The notes beneath the pieces are model-generated. The model worked only from the letters and a program-made list of their open reading frames with translations, ran no database searches and had not been told where the DNA came from. The position numbers and the translations under genes were made by a program. Below, in pieces: positions 7,405 through 15,517 of a DNA stretch of 64,000 nucleotides. Source of the stretch: an uncultured Roseburia sp. (GTDB lineage Bacteria; Bacillota; Clostridia; Lachnospirales; Lachnospiraceae); assembly GCA_947642555.1 (NCBI GenBank), contig CANRSX010000007.1:62001-126000 (forward strand), in the 5' to 3' direction. Each line of letters starts with the position of its first letter. The stretch's first letter is position 1.

Positions 7405-8892
7405 TTATTTCTGTGGAATCCATTTTCCGGTTTTGGTTGAACCTTCTCGTATAATATACCCTTTTTTCTTCAAACCGCTTATTGCACGCTCAATCGTAGG
7501 TTTAGACAGGCCAGTAACACCTGCTATCTCAGCAGCAGTCAGAGCAGGATTCTTTTTAATATGTGTGTACACCCTGTTTTCTGTTTTCTTCAAATCCGAA
7601 TAAACACCATCATTTACACCATCATTTCTTCCATCACCATCATTTATGCCATCATTTCTATCATCCTGTTCGATTCGCAGGGTAAGGGTAATCCGATCCG
7701 GATTAACCGTTTCAACTAAATCCGGTTTCTTAAACCCGTGTGTCTCCCAGATATGGTACACGTCGCAAAGACCGCTTCCGGAACGCTCACCTACATTGAT
7801 GAGGGCAAACATATTAAAGATTTTTCCATTTCGGGCATCGCTGATACCGCCTGCAATAGCTTCGTCAATACCGATACGAAAGGTGCCGGGGTTGGAAATG
7901 GTAACTTTGCGGAATTCCTTGTCAATTACAATGCCGCGCCTGCCATAATAGTCGGCATGGATTAAAGCGTTAGCAAGACATTCCCTGAGACATCTGTGGA
8001 CAGATGTATCGTCAATCCGCTGCAGGCTGGAATCAAGTTGGAATGGCTTTTTCACATCTGCAGTCAGGCGATCAATGACCTTGTAATAAAAATCGAAGAT
8101 ATTGCCGCTCCAGGTGCCGTCGCCGGAGCTGACACGATCAGACCATCGGGTATCAGGGGAAAGTCGTTCCCTGTAATCAAGGAAATAGTTTGGCAGTTCA
8201 TCCGTTATTGTGATAAAATCACCGAAAAAAACAACACCGCCAAGCGTAGGATGAATCCTGCCGTCGTTTTGGCTTTTCTTTGCTGCACCGATTTTCAGAA
8301 GAAATTCATCATTCCCAAGCTTTGTCCAGATGTGGCTGGGCTTTAGATTGTTGAACATGATCCGGTAGCGGTGAATGGACTCCTGATTCAGATCGGTAAT
8401 AAGCAGATTCTCCAGCATAAGTGCATCCTGTGGTGTGTCGGCCTGATCTCGGAGCATAGATTTTACTTCCTCAGCAGAGCAGCGGTAGTCTCCCTCGTGA
8501 TTCCTCTTAAAGGTTCCTTTGAACATATCCGGCCCTACATAGATTGGTTTGTCCCGGCGATCTGCGCGGGGAACCTCAATTATGACAAACGGCATCCCAT
8601 CATGTTCAATCTTATAAACATGATGCTCCAGGAGAATATTTGAATTGAGCTTCTGACGGTTATTCAGAGTATTCCAAATATCCGAGAGCATTTGCTGTGG
8701 GTTTCGGACACCTGTCGGAATAAATTTTTTTGTTTCTTTATCTTCTGCGATCCCAAGGATAATTGTGCCGCCGAAGGTGTTGGCAAACGAAGAATAAGTT
8801 TCCCAAATGCTGTTTGGAATACCTCCTCCTGCCTCCTTTACTTCGATATTCACATGTTCCTGTGAGTCTAATATGGAAACAATATCAATCAT
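7405..8892 (-). CDS. AlbA_2-domain ATP-binding transcriptional regulator
   Basis: This 495-residue protein has an N-terminal AlbA_2/Schlafen-like domain (about residues 8-140, with E-x-K-EAGGGIPNSIWETYSSFANT and GGTIILGIAED), a middle HATPase_c_4-like region (about 300-400, with RECLANALIHADY and the ATP-lid-like GSGLCDVYHIWE), and a C-terminal winged helix (about 440-490, LTAAEIAGVTGLSKPTIERAISGLKKKGYI). Related proteins are called putative regulators; the biochemical role is unsettled. A linker near 415-432 repeats NDG four times. Its base composition is visibly more AT-rich than its neighbours, suggesting horizontal acquisition. The start follows GGGGGG, and a strong promoter lies upstream. 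Confidence 0.85.
   Translation of the reverse strand: MIDIVSILDSQEHVNIEVKEAGGGIPNSIWETYSSFANTFGGTIILGIAEDKETKKFIPTGVRNPQQMLSDIWNTLNNRQKLNSNILLEHHVYKIEHDGMPFVIIEVPRADRRDKPIYVGPDMFKGTFKRNHEGDYRCSAEEVKSMLRDQADTPQDALMLENLLITDLNQESIHRYRIMFNNLKPSHIWTKLGNDEFLLKIGAAKKSQNDGRIHPTLGGVVFFGDFITITDELPNYFLDYRERLSPDTRWSDRVSSGDGTWSGNIFDFYYKVIDRLTADVKKPFQLDSSLQRIDDTSVHRCLRECLANALIHADYYGRRGIVIDKEFRKVTISNPGTFRIGIDEAIAGGISDARNGKIFNMFALINVGERSGSGLCDVYHIWETHGFKKPDLVETVNPDRITLTLRIEQDDRNDGINDGDGRNDGVNDGVYSDLKKTENRVYTHIKKNPALTAAEIAGVTGLSKPTIERAISGLKKKGYIIREGSTKTGKWIPQK
7605..7666 (-). repeat. Short imperfect tandem repeat encoding NDG units
   Basis: The motif (plus-strand sense) ACCATCATTT and variants recur about every 15 bases four times. 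On the minus strand they encode NDG-I/V units in the linker before the winged helix of the AlbA_2 protein. Copy number could vary by slippage while keeping the frame. Confidence 0.7.
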
Positions 8893-8916
8893 CGTATGTG
8901 CCCCCCGTTTCTATCT

Positions 8917-8945
8917 ATTATATTCAGTATTCGGAATAATATCAA
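8917..8945 (-). promoter_or_regulatory. Promoter of the AlbA_2 regulator gene
   Basis: On the minus strand TTGATA (8945-8940) and TATAAT (8922-8917) are spaced by 17 bases. The spacer holds an imperfect palindrome with TATTC/GAATA ends, so autoregulation is possible. Confidence 0.75.
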
Positions 8946-8977
8946 TCCTGAGTTATTCATGAATGTGTAGAAAAACG

Positions 8978-9006
8978 TGGAAAGTATTGCATTTATGATG
9001 TATAAT
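8978..9006 (+). promoter_or_regulatory. Candidate promoter for queH-argH
   Basis: A perfect TATAAT (9001-9006) lies 120 bases before queH. The best -35 at 17-base spacing is TGGAAA (8978-8983), a modest match. Confidence 0.5.
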
Positions 9007-9125
9007 ACGCAGGGAGAAATTTGCTTACGGATGGATTGAGAAAGAAATTATGAATTCTGGAGATGAGCTGATTGAAAAACTTCCCAGAATGCAGACAAAT
9101 CAAAGCCAGAAACGGAAGGGACAGG

Positions 9126-9803
9126 ATGGCAGGGAACAGACAGAACTATCAGAAAAAAATGGAAGCGGTGATTGCGGGGGAGCAGGCGCGGGGAAGAGTC
9201 ACGTCGCTTCTGCTGCACAGCTGCTGTGCGCCCTGCAGCTCCTACTGCCTGGAATCTTTATCGGAGTATTTTCACATTACCGTATTTTACTATAACCCCA
9301 ATATTTACCCAAAGGAGGAATACGGGAAGCGGGTGGAGGAGCAGCAGCGCCTGATCGCGCAGCTTCCGGTGAAGTATCCGGTCCGGTTTCTTGCGGGGGA
9401 TTATGAGAAGGAGCGCTTCTATGAGGCGGTGCGCGGCCTTGAGGGGGAGCGCGAGGGCGGGGAGCGGTGCGTCCGCTGCTTTGCCTTACGTCTCAGAGAG
9501 GCGGCAAAGACAGCGGCGAAGCTTGGGATGGATTATATGACGACCACGCTTTCCATCAGCCCCTTAAAAAACGCGGAGACGCTGAATGAGATCGGGGAGA
9601 GGGCGGCACAGGAATACGGCGTCCGCTATCTGAATTCGGATTTTAAAAAGAAAAACGGCTATAAACGCTCCGTGGAGCTCTCGGCGGAATACGGGCTGTA
9701 CCGGCAGGACTACTGCGGCTGCGTGTTCTCGATGCGGGAGCGGGAAGCGGCGGAGCGGGCAAAAACAGCGGAGCGGGAAGCGGCGGAGAAGAAAAACGAC
9801 TGA
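9126..9803 (+). CDS. queH: Epoxyqueuosine reductase QueH
   Basis: QueH (formerly DUF208) reduces epoxyqueuosine to queuosine in tRNA, replacing QueG in many anaerobes. The diagnostic LLLHSCCAPCSSY is at residues 28-40, with the adjacent Cys33-Cys34 and Cys37. A middle ERCVRCFALRL and a C-terminal DYCGCVFS supply the other conserved cysteines, which bind the metal cluster in this family. I start at the ATG at 9126 after GGAAGGGA, giving 225 residues; an upstream TTG at 9072 would add 18 uncharacteristic residues. The Ala/Glu/Lys-rich tail is low complexity. argH follows 75 bases later. No other queuosine gene is in the window. Confidence 0.93.
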   Translation: MAGNRQNYQKKMEAVIAGEQARGRVTSLLLHSCCAPCSSYCLESLSEYFHITVFYYNPNIYPKEEYGKRVEEQQRLIAQLPVKYPVRFLAGDYEKERFYEAVRGLEGEREGGERCVRCFALRLREAAKTAAKLGMDYMTTTLSISPLKNAETLNEIGERAAQEYGVRYLNSDFKKKNGYKRSVELSAEYGLYRQDYCGCVFSMREREAAERAKTAEREAAEKKND

Positions 9804-9878
9804 CCGGCAGAAAAACAGCAGACCGGCGTGGAACTGGTCGAAGCAGAAAAAGAAGAGAAGAAAGAGAGGAAATCAGAT

Positions 9879-11270
9879 ATGGCACAGTTGTGGGGAGGGC
9901 GTTTCACCAGGGAGACGGACCAGATGGTATACCGGTTTAACGCGTCGATTGAATTCGACAAACGTCTGTACCGGCGGGACATCGAGGGCAGCACGGCACA
10001 TGTAAAAATGCTGGGAAAACAGGGGATTTTAACGGAGCAGGAGACGGAGGCGATTGTGGAGGGCCTGGCCAAAATCCTGGCTGACGTGGAGGCGGGACGC
10101 CTGGCCATCACGTCGGAATATGAGGATATCCACAGCTTTGTGGAGGCGAATCTGATTGAGCGGCTGGGGGATACCGGCAAGAAGCTGCACACCGGGCGCA
10201 GCCGCAATGACCAGGTGGCCCTTGATATGCGGCTTTACTGTCGGGAAAAGGTGGTGCTGGTCGACGCGCTGCTTAAGAAGCTGCTCCAGACGATCCTTAC
10301 GATCATGGAGGCGCACACGGAGACCATCATGCCGGGCTTTACCCATCTGCAGAAGGCCCAGCCGGTGACCCTCGCCCATCACATGGGGGCGTATTTTGAG
10401 ATGTTTAAGCGGGACCGGCAGAGAATGTCCGACATCTATGAGCGCATGAATTACTGCCCGCTGGGCTCCGGCGCCCTCGCCGGGACAACCTATCCGCTCG
10501 ACCGGGATTACACGGCAGAGCTTCTGGGCTTTTACGGGCCGACCCTAAACAGCATGGACGGCGTGTCCGACCGGGACTACCTGATCGAGATGCTCTCGGC
10601 GTTTTCCACGATCATGATGCACTTAAGCCGTTTTTCGGAGGAGATCATCATCTGGAATTCGAATGAATATCAGTTCGTGGAGATTGACGACGCCTTCAGC
10701 ACCGGGAGCAGCATCATGCCGCAGAAGAAGAACCCGGACATCGCGGAGCTGGTGAGGGGCAAGACCGGGCGGGTCTACGGGGCGCTGATGTCGCTTCTGA
10801 CCACCATGAAGGGGATCCCGCTGGCCTATAATAAGGATATGCAGGAGGATAAGGAGCTGGCCTTCGACGCGATGGACACGGTGGAAAATTGTATCGAGCT
10901 CTTTGAGGGGATGCTCGCGACGATTACATTCCGAAAGGAGCGGATGCGCGCATCGGCCAGCCTTGGCTTTACCAACGCGACGGACGCGGCGGATTACCTG
11001 GTGAATCACGGGGTGCCCTTCCGGGATGCCCACGGGATCGTGGGGCGGCTCGTGCTGTACTGCATCGAAAAGGGGATCGCCATCGACGAGATGAGCCTCG
11101 CGGAGCTAAAGGAGATCAGCCCGGTATTTGAGGAGGATCTCTATGAGGCGGTCTCGATGGAGACCTGCGTGAACAAAAGGCTGACCGTCGGCGCGCCGGG
11201 GAAAGAGGCCATGGAGCAGGCGATCGCAGCGGAGCGGGAATACCTGAGGCAGCATCCGGGGATTGTGTAA
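9879..11270 (+). CDS. argH: Argininosuccinate lyase ArgH
   Basis: This enzyme splits argininosuccinate into arginine and fumarate, the last step of arginine synthesis. The 463-residue protein begins MAQLWGGRFTRETD, the standard ArgH start, so I use the ATG at 9879 with GAGAGGAAA upstream instead of an earlier in-frame start. The superfamily signature GSSIMPQKKNPD is near residue 275, and TGRSRNDQVALDM, the substrate loop, is near residue 107. argG is not adjacent, so the pathway is split. Length and motifs are complete. It probably shares a transcript with queH, since no terminator is visible between them. Confidence 0.97.
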   Translation: MAQLWGGRFTRETDQMVYRFNASIEFDKRLYRRDIEGSTAHVKMLGKQGILTEQETEAIVEGLAKILADVEAGRLAITSEYEDIHSFVEANLIERLGDTGKKLHTGRSRNDQVALDMRLYCREKVVLVDALLKKLLQTILTIMEAHTETIMPGFTHLQKAQPVTLAHHMGAYFEMFKRDRQRMSDIYERMNYCPLGSGALAGTTYPLDRDYTAELLGFYGPTLNSMDGVSDRDYLIEMLSAFSTIMMHLSRFSEEIIIWNSNEYQFVEIDDAFSTGSSIMPQKKNPDIAELVRGKTGRVYGALMSLLTTMKGIPLAYNKDMQEDKELAFDAMDTVENCIELFEGMLATITFRKERMRASASLGFTNATDAADYLVNHGVPFRDAHGIVGRLVLYCIEKGIAIDEMSLAELKEISPVFEEDLYEAVSMETCVNKRLTVGAPGKEAMEQAIAAEREYLRQHPGIV

Positions 11271-11319
11271 TTTTGATAAGAAACTGCTCAAAATCCAGAA
11301 ATATTGTATAGAAGCGACA

Positions 11320-11348
11320 TTGATTTTTTGTGAAAAATGTCATATGAT
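11320..11348 (+). promoter_or_regulatory. Promoter of asd
   Basis: TTGATT (11320-11325) and TATGAT (11343-11348) with a 17-base spacer. A leader of about 160 bases follows before the asd start. Confidence 0.7.
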
Positions 11349-11402
11349 ATCGTAGTGAAAGACAAATGTGCGCTCTATACGGACAGGATGCTGCGCAATG
11401 GA

Positions 11403-11452
11403 AAGCCGGGCGCAGTCCAAAGGGGCCGGCAAAGGGAAGCCGGGCGCAGTCC
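11403..11452 (+). repeat. 16-bp direct repeat in the asd leader
   Basis: AAGCCGGGCGCAGTCC occurs exactly twice (11403-11418 and 11437-11452), 34 bases apart. The first copy can also pair with an upstream CTGCGC. Its role is unknown; no lysine riboswitch pattern was recognised. Confidence 0.7.
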
Positions 11453-11516
11453 GAAGATTCTGCAACGGAACATCCGGCGGATGCGCGCATAAGATGAAAC
11501 AGGGAGAACAGAAAAG

Positions 11517-12608
11517 ATGAGTGAAAAATTAAGAGCCGGTATTCTTGGCGCTACCGGTATGGTGGGCCAGAGATTTATTGCACTTCTGGAGAATCATCCG
11601 TGGTTTGAGGTCACGACGGTGGCGGCGAGCCCGCGGAGCGCGGGAAAGACCTACGAGGAGGCGGTCGGCGGCCGCTGGAAGATGGATACGCCCATGCCGG
11701 AAGCGGTAAAGAAGCTTGTGGTAAAAAATGTCAACGAGGTGGAGCAGGTGGCCGCGGAGGTGGATTTGGTCTTTTCCGCGGTGGACATGACAAAGGAAGA
11801 GATCAAAGCCATTGAGGAGGCCTACGCAAAGACGGAGACGCCTGTCGTTTCTAATAACAGCGCGCACCGCTGGACGCCGGACGTGCCGATGATGATCCCG
11901 GAGGTAAACCCGGAGCACGCGGAGGTCATCCGCTATCAGAGGGAGCGCCTTGGGACGGTCCGCGGGTTTGTGGCGGTGAAGCCGAACTGTTCGATCCAGT
12001 CCTACGCGCCGGTGCTTAGCGCATGGAAGGAGTTTGAGCCGTACGAGGTGGTGGCGACGACCTATCAGGCGATCTCCGGCGCGGGGAAGACCTTTGCCGA
12101 CTGGCCTGAGATGGTGGGAAATATCATCCCCTATATCGGCGGCGAGGAGGAGAAGTCCGAGAAGGAGCCGCTGCGCATCTGGGGGCATGTGGATCATGAG
12201 AAAAAGCAGATCATCCCGGCGGAGTCGCCGGTGATCACCTGCCAGTGCATCCGTGTGCCGGTGTTAAACGGCCACACGGCGGCAGTGTTTGTGAAATTCC
12301 GTAAAAGTCCGACGAAGGAGCAGCTCATCGCGGCGTTACATGCGTATTCCGGCGTCCCACAGGAGTTAAATCTCCCGAGCGCGCCGAAGCAGTTCCTCCG
12401 CTATATGGAGGAGGAGAACCGGCCGCAGATCACGCAGGATGTGGACTATGAGAACGGCATGGGCGTCTCGGTCGGACGGCTGCGGGAGGATACGGTCTAC
12501 GACTGGAAGTTTGTCGGGCTCTCCCACAATACGGTGCGGGGCGCGGCAGGCGGCGCGGTACTGTGCGCGGAGCTGTTGAAAGCGCAGGGCTATATCACGA
12601 AGAAATGA
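11517..12608 (+). CDS. asd: Aspartate-semialdehyde dehydrogenase
   Basis: It reduces aspartyl phosphate to aspartate semialdehyde, the branch point to lysine, diaminopimelate, threonine and methionine. The 363-residue protein starts MSEKLRAGILGATGMVGQRF, with the NADP-binding GATGMVGQ at residues 10-17. The catalytic cysteine is in VKPNCSIQSY near residue 158. The length and the ISGAGKTFADWPEM stretch place it in the longer, archaeal/fungal-like Asd group, not the short E. coli type. It follows AGGGAGAA and its own promoter, and two hairpins lie after the stop, so it is probably monocistronic. Confidence 0.96.
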   Translation: MSEKLRAGILGATGMVGQRFIALLENHPWFEVTTVAASPRSAGKTYEEAVGGRWKMDTPMPEAVKKLVVKNVNEVEQVAAEVDLVFSAVDMTKEEIKAIEEAYAKTETPVVSNNSAHRWTPDVPMMIPEVNPEHAEVIRYQRERLGTVRGFVAVKPNCSIQSYAPVLSAWKEFEPYEVVATTYQAISGAGKTFADWPEMVGNIIPYIGGEEEKSEKEPLRIWGHVDHEKKQIIPAESPVITCQCIRVPVLNGHTAAVFVKFRKSPTKEQLIAALHAYSGVPQELNLPSAPKQFLRYMEEENRPQITQDVDYENGMGVSVGRLREDTVYDWKFVGLSHNTVRGAAGGAVLCAELLKAQGYITKK

Positions 12609-12664
12609 CGCCGGGGGCGGGAGCGCCTGACCGTGTCATCAGAGAGATGATCCTATGAAAAAGG

Positions 12665-12747
12665 GGCTGTGGGAACCGGAGCGGACAGCGTTTCGGTTTT
12701 CACAGCCATGTATGGCGTTAGAATCCCGCGAAGCAGGATTCTTTTTT
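12665..12747 (+). terminator. Tandem hairpins ending the asd transcript
   Basis: A first stem pairs GGCTGTG (12665-12671) with CACAGCC (12701-12707). A second stem, AGAATCC (12720-12726) with GGATTCT (12736-12742), is followed directly by TTTTT. The second hairpin is a classical terminator placed just before the next operon. Confidence 0.8.
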
Positions 12748-12773
12748 ATATTGCGGGAAAGGAAGGGGAGGGC

Positions 12774-13466
12774 GTGAAGCATATATTTTTTGTGGAGGAC
12801 GATCTGAGCCTGATTCAGGGGCTGACCTTTGCGATGGAAAAACAGGGCTATGAGATCACGGTGGCGCGCACCGGCGAGGAGGCAAAGCGGCTGTTCCCCG
12901 GCGGGGCGTTTGATCTTGTGATCCTGGACGTATCGCTGCCGGACGGCTCCGGCTTTGACCTGTGTAAAAAGATCCGGCGCATCTCAAAGGTGCCGGTCAT
13001 GTTTCTGACTGCCGCGGATGAGGAGACCGATGTGATCATGGGGCTGGACATCGGCGCGGATGATTATATCACAAAGCCCTTTAAGCTGGCGATTTTCCTC
13101 TCGCGGATCCATGCGCTGCTCCGCCGGAGCGACAATTTCAGCCAGGCGGACACGGAGCTTTCCTCCGGCGGCATCACGGTACAGCTGACAAAGGGGGAGG
13201 GATATAAAAACGGGCAGCCGCTGGAGCTGACCTCAAATGAATACCGGCTTTTATGTATGTTCATGGAGCATCCGGACGCGGTGCTCTCGCCGGAGCAGAT
13301 CCTGGGCAGCCTGTGGGACTGTGATGAAAACTACATTGATAATAAGACGCTGACGGTCTATATCCGCAGGCTGCGCATGAAGATCGAAGACGACCCGGGA
13401 GATCCGAAGCGGATCGTGACGGTCCGGGGAATGGGCTATAAATGGATGACGGGAGAGCAGGTATGA
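12774..13466 (+). CDS. OmpR-family response regulator
   Basis: A 230-residue DNA-binding response regulator. The receiver domain has the acidic pair E9-D10, the phospho-acceptor Asp52 in LVILDVSLPDGSGF and the conserved Lys in ITKPFKL near 102. The C-terminal winged helix (about 130-228) includes LTSNEYRLLCMF and YIDNKTLTVYIRRLRMKI, typical of OmpR/PhoB proteins. I start at GTG 12774 after GGAAGGGGAGG, because the product then begins directly with the receiver fold (VKHIFFVEDD). The stop overlaps the kinase start as ATGA. The partner kinase and the ABC exporter downstream suggest control of an envelope-stress or peptide-resistance transporter. Confidence 0.92.
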   Translation: MKHIFFVEDDLSLIQGLTFAMEKQGYEITVARTGEEAKRLFPGGAFDLVILDVSLPDGSGFDLCKKIRRISKVPVMFLTAADEETDVIMGLDIGADDYITKPFKLAIFLSRIHALLRRSDNFSQADTELSSGGITVQLTKGEGYKNGQPLELTSNEYRLLCMFMEHPDAVLSPEQILGSLWDCDENYIDNKTLTVYIRRLRMKIEDDPGDPKRIVTVRGMGYKWMTGEQV

Positions 13467-14536
13467 AGATTTTTGTCAATCAGAAGGTGAGAAGGCTTTT
13501 TATACAGCAGACGTCCTGTATACTGGTTTCTCTCGTCTGCTCTGTGTCGCTTCTGTTTCTGAGCCGCTGGCAGCCGAAGGGATTCTGGTGGGCGAAGGGA
13601 GGTATCCTGGCGTGCTCCGTCGGCGCGGGACTTGCCGTGCTTTTCTTTTACTGGCGGTATTTCACGGAACAGAACCGGATGATGGAGGATGCCGTCACGC
13701 AGGTGCGGGAATATATTGCCGGGGACCGGGACCGGCGCATTGAGTGTGATGACGAGGGAGAGCTGTACCGCCTGTTTCACGAGGTAAACTCGCTGGCGGC
13801 GATCCTGAATGCGCAGGCGGAGCATGCGGGGCGGACGCGGGCTTTTTTAAAACAGACGATATCCGATATTTCCCATCAGCTGAAAACGCCCCTCGCCGCC
13901 CTTGAGATTTATAACGGCATCATACAGACGGAGGCGAAGGAGCAGGACCTGGCGACGATTCAGAAATTTTCCGGCCTCTCGGATCAGGAGCTGGACCGTA
14001 TTCAGACACTGGTGCAGAATCTGTTAAAAATCGCGAAGTTTGACGCGGGGACAATCGTGATGGAGCGGCATCCGGAAAACATGGCGGCGATGATGGAGGA
14101 GGTAAAACGGCAGTTTGCGTTCCGCGCCGGGCGGGAGGGAAAAGAGATCCTCCTTTCAGGCAGCGATCGGGCTGTCTTCTCCTGTGACAGGAGCTGGATC
14201 GGGGAGGCGGTGGGAAATCTCGTGAAAAATGCCCTGGATCATATGAAGCGGGGGGATACGGTGCGGATCGAATGGCAGGGGTCCGCCTCCATGGTCCGCC
14301 TCGTGGTGGCGGATAACGGGAGCGGGATCCACCCGGAGGATCTGCATCATATTTTTAAGCGTTTTTACCGCAGCCGCTATTCGAAGGATACACAGGGAAT
14401 CGGACTGGGACTGCCCCTGGCAAAATCCGTGATCGAGGCGCATCGCGGGACGATTGAGGTGGACAGCCGGCCGGGACAGGGGACGAGATTTGTCATGAAT
14501 TTTCTGGTTTCCGGACAGAGCGCCATAGAAGCATAA
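13463..14536 (+). CDS. Sensor histidine kinase
   Basis: A 357-residue membrane kinase. Two membrane segments lie at about residues 15-34 and 46-64 with a very short outer loop, as in kinases that sense through the membrane or through a partner transporter. The dimerisation helix carries His138 in SDISHQLKTPLAAL. The ATPase domain shows an N-box NLVKNALDHM, DNGSGI, and GIGLGLPLAKSV. It overlaps the response regulator by 4 bases. Its stop codon (14534-14536) abuts a partial repeat end, and a full copy of the dispersed element separates it from the ABC genes. The signal is unknown. Confidence 0.92.
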   Translation: MKIFVNQKVRRLFIQQTSCILVSLVCSVSLLFLSRWQPKGFWWAKGGILACSVGAGLAVLFFYWRYFTEQNRMMEDAVTQVREYIAGDRDRRIECDDEGELYRLFHEVNSLAAILNAQAEHAGRTRAFLKQTISDISHQLKTPLAALEIYNGIIQTEAKEQDLATIQKFSGLSDQELDRIQTLVQNLLKIAKFDAGTIVMERHPENMAAMMEEVKRQFAFRAGREGKEILLSGSDRAVFSCDRSWIGEAVGNLVKNALDHMKRGDTVRIEWQGSASMVRLVVADNGSGIHPEDLHHIFKRFYRSRYSKDTQGIGLGLPLAKSVIEAHRGTIEVDSRPGQGTRFVMNFLVSGQSAIEA

Positions 14537-14567
14537 AAGTTCAGCCCGCGCCATAGCACCGCACCAT
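14535..14567 (-). repeat. Partial extra end of the dispersed element
   Basis: AAAAGTTCAGCCCGCGCC (14535-14552) repeats the end of the neighbouring full element in the same orientation, followed by 15 bases that are not part of it. It looks like a leftover or duplicated element terminus and begins within the stop codon of the kinase. Confidence 0.75.
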
Positions 14568-14756
14568 AAAAAGTTCAGCCCGCGCCCATTCGCAAGGGCG
14601 TCTACGACGCTTTCCCGCTGCTGACGCATGCTAACAGCGTAAATACCACAGGCATATACGCTGCTCATATACGGGCGCTCCCTCAGTCGAAACCGATGGA
14701 TGAAAATTCGTGCGAGCACGATTTTCACCCATGCGCTTCCGCCTGGCTGAACTTTT
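14568..14756 (-). repeat. Dispersed element, copy 2, with 12-bp terminal inverted repeats
   Basis: This 189-bp copy runs from AAAAAGTTCAGCC (14568-14580) to GGCTGAACTTTT (14745-14756). Read on the minus strand it matches copy 1 (5890-6052) over about the first 95 bases, with the same long hairpin, then a different central part rich in small hairpins, then the common GGGCTGAACTTT end. It lies between the kinase and the ABC transporter genes. Confidence 0.88.
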
Positions 14757-14776
14757 ACGACAAAATTGTAGTCTCC

Positions 14777-14810
14777 CTGTAGCCTGCCTGTAGGATTCGC
14801 GTGCTATTCT
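14777..14810 (+). promoter_or_regulatory. Candidate response-regulator site and -10 box before the ABC exporter
   Basis: CTGTAG occurs at 14777-14782 and 14788-14793, start-to-start 11 bases, one helical turn. TATTCT (14805-14810) could be the -10 box, with the second repeat overlapping the -35 position. Direct repeats so placed are typical of OmpR-family activation; the regulator would be the one at 12774. Confidence 0.55.
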
Positions 14811-14833
14811 TCAGACATGGAGGTGAACAGAAT

Positions 14834-15517
14834 ATGAATTTACTGGAAGTCAGAAAAATCTGTAAGACCTATGGCTGCGGCGAGGCTGCGGTGCAGGCGC
14901 TTCGGAACGTCAGCTTTTCGGTTCCGAAGGGAGAGTATGTAGCAATTGTAGGTGAATCCGGCTCGGGGAAGAGCACACTGTTAAACATGATCGGCGCGCT
15001 GGATACGCCGACCTCGGGAAAAGTGCTGATCGACGGCCGGGACATCTTTGCGATGAAGGAGCGCGGGCTCACGATTTTCCGGCGGAGAAATATCGGGTTT
15101 ATCTTTCAGGCCTTTAACCTGATCCCGGAGCTTTCGGTGGAGCAGAACATTATTTTCCCGATGCTGCTGGATTATCAGAAGCCGGACTGGAAGTATCTGG
15201 AGGATCTGCTTACCGTGTTAAACCTGGAAAGCCGGCGGAACCATCTGCCGGGCCAGCTCTCCGGGGGACAGCAGCAGAGGGTGGCGATCGGCCGTGCGCT
15301 GATCACGAGGCCGTCCCTGATTCTGGCCGACGAGCCCACCGGAAACCTGGATTCCCAGAACAGCAGCGAGGTGATTGCTCTGTTAAAAGAAGCTTCAAAG
15401 AAATACGGGCAGACCATCATCATGATCACGCACAACCGCAGTATCGCGCAGACAGCGGACCGTGTGCTGCAGGTATCCGACGGCGTGCTGACAGATCTGG
15501 GGAGGTGTGAGGAATGA
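14834..15517 (+). CDS. ABC transporter ATP-binding protein (MacB/LolD type)
   Basis: This 227-residue ATPase energises the permease encoded next. Walker A is GESGSGKST near residues 40-48. The signature [15 protein letters not shown] and Walker [13 protein letters not shown] are typical of the MacB/LolD/BceA group of exporters. I start at the ATG at 14834 after GGAGGTGAACAG; an upstream frame extension would add 11 residues without support. It overlaps the permease gene by 4 bases. The nearby two-component system and the direct repeats before the gene suggest induction by that system. The substrate is unknown; antimicrobial peptides are one possibility. Confidence 0.93.
   Translation: MNLLEVRKICKTYGCGEAAVQALRNVSFSVPKGEYVAIVGESGSGKSTLLNMIGALDTPTSGKVLIDGRDIFAMKERGLTIFRRRNIGFIFQAFNLIPELSVEQNIIFPMLLDYQKPDWKYLEDLLTVLNLESRRNHLPGQLSGGQQQRVAIGRALITRPSLILADEPTGNLDSQNSSEVIALLKEASKKYGQTIIMITHNRSIAQTADRVLQVSDGVLTDLGRCEE

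Noticed and set aside
9050-9295. Plus-strand ATG frame overlapping the queH start
   Set aside because: A different frame from the one encoding the QueH cysteine motifs, and it ends early.
11349-11516. Lysine riboswitch before asd
   Set aside because: The leader is about 160 bases and shows none of the conserved junction elements I would expect; only direct repeats were seen.
14156-14728. 190-residue minus-strand open frame sharing a peptide with the frame at 5771-6193
   Set aside because: The shared peptide comes from the dispersed DNA element; the remainder is antisense to the histidine kinase.
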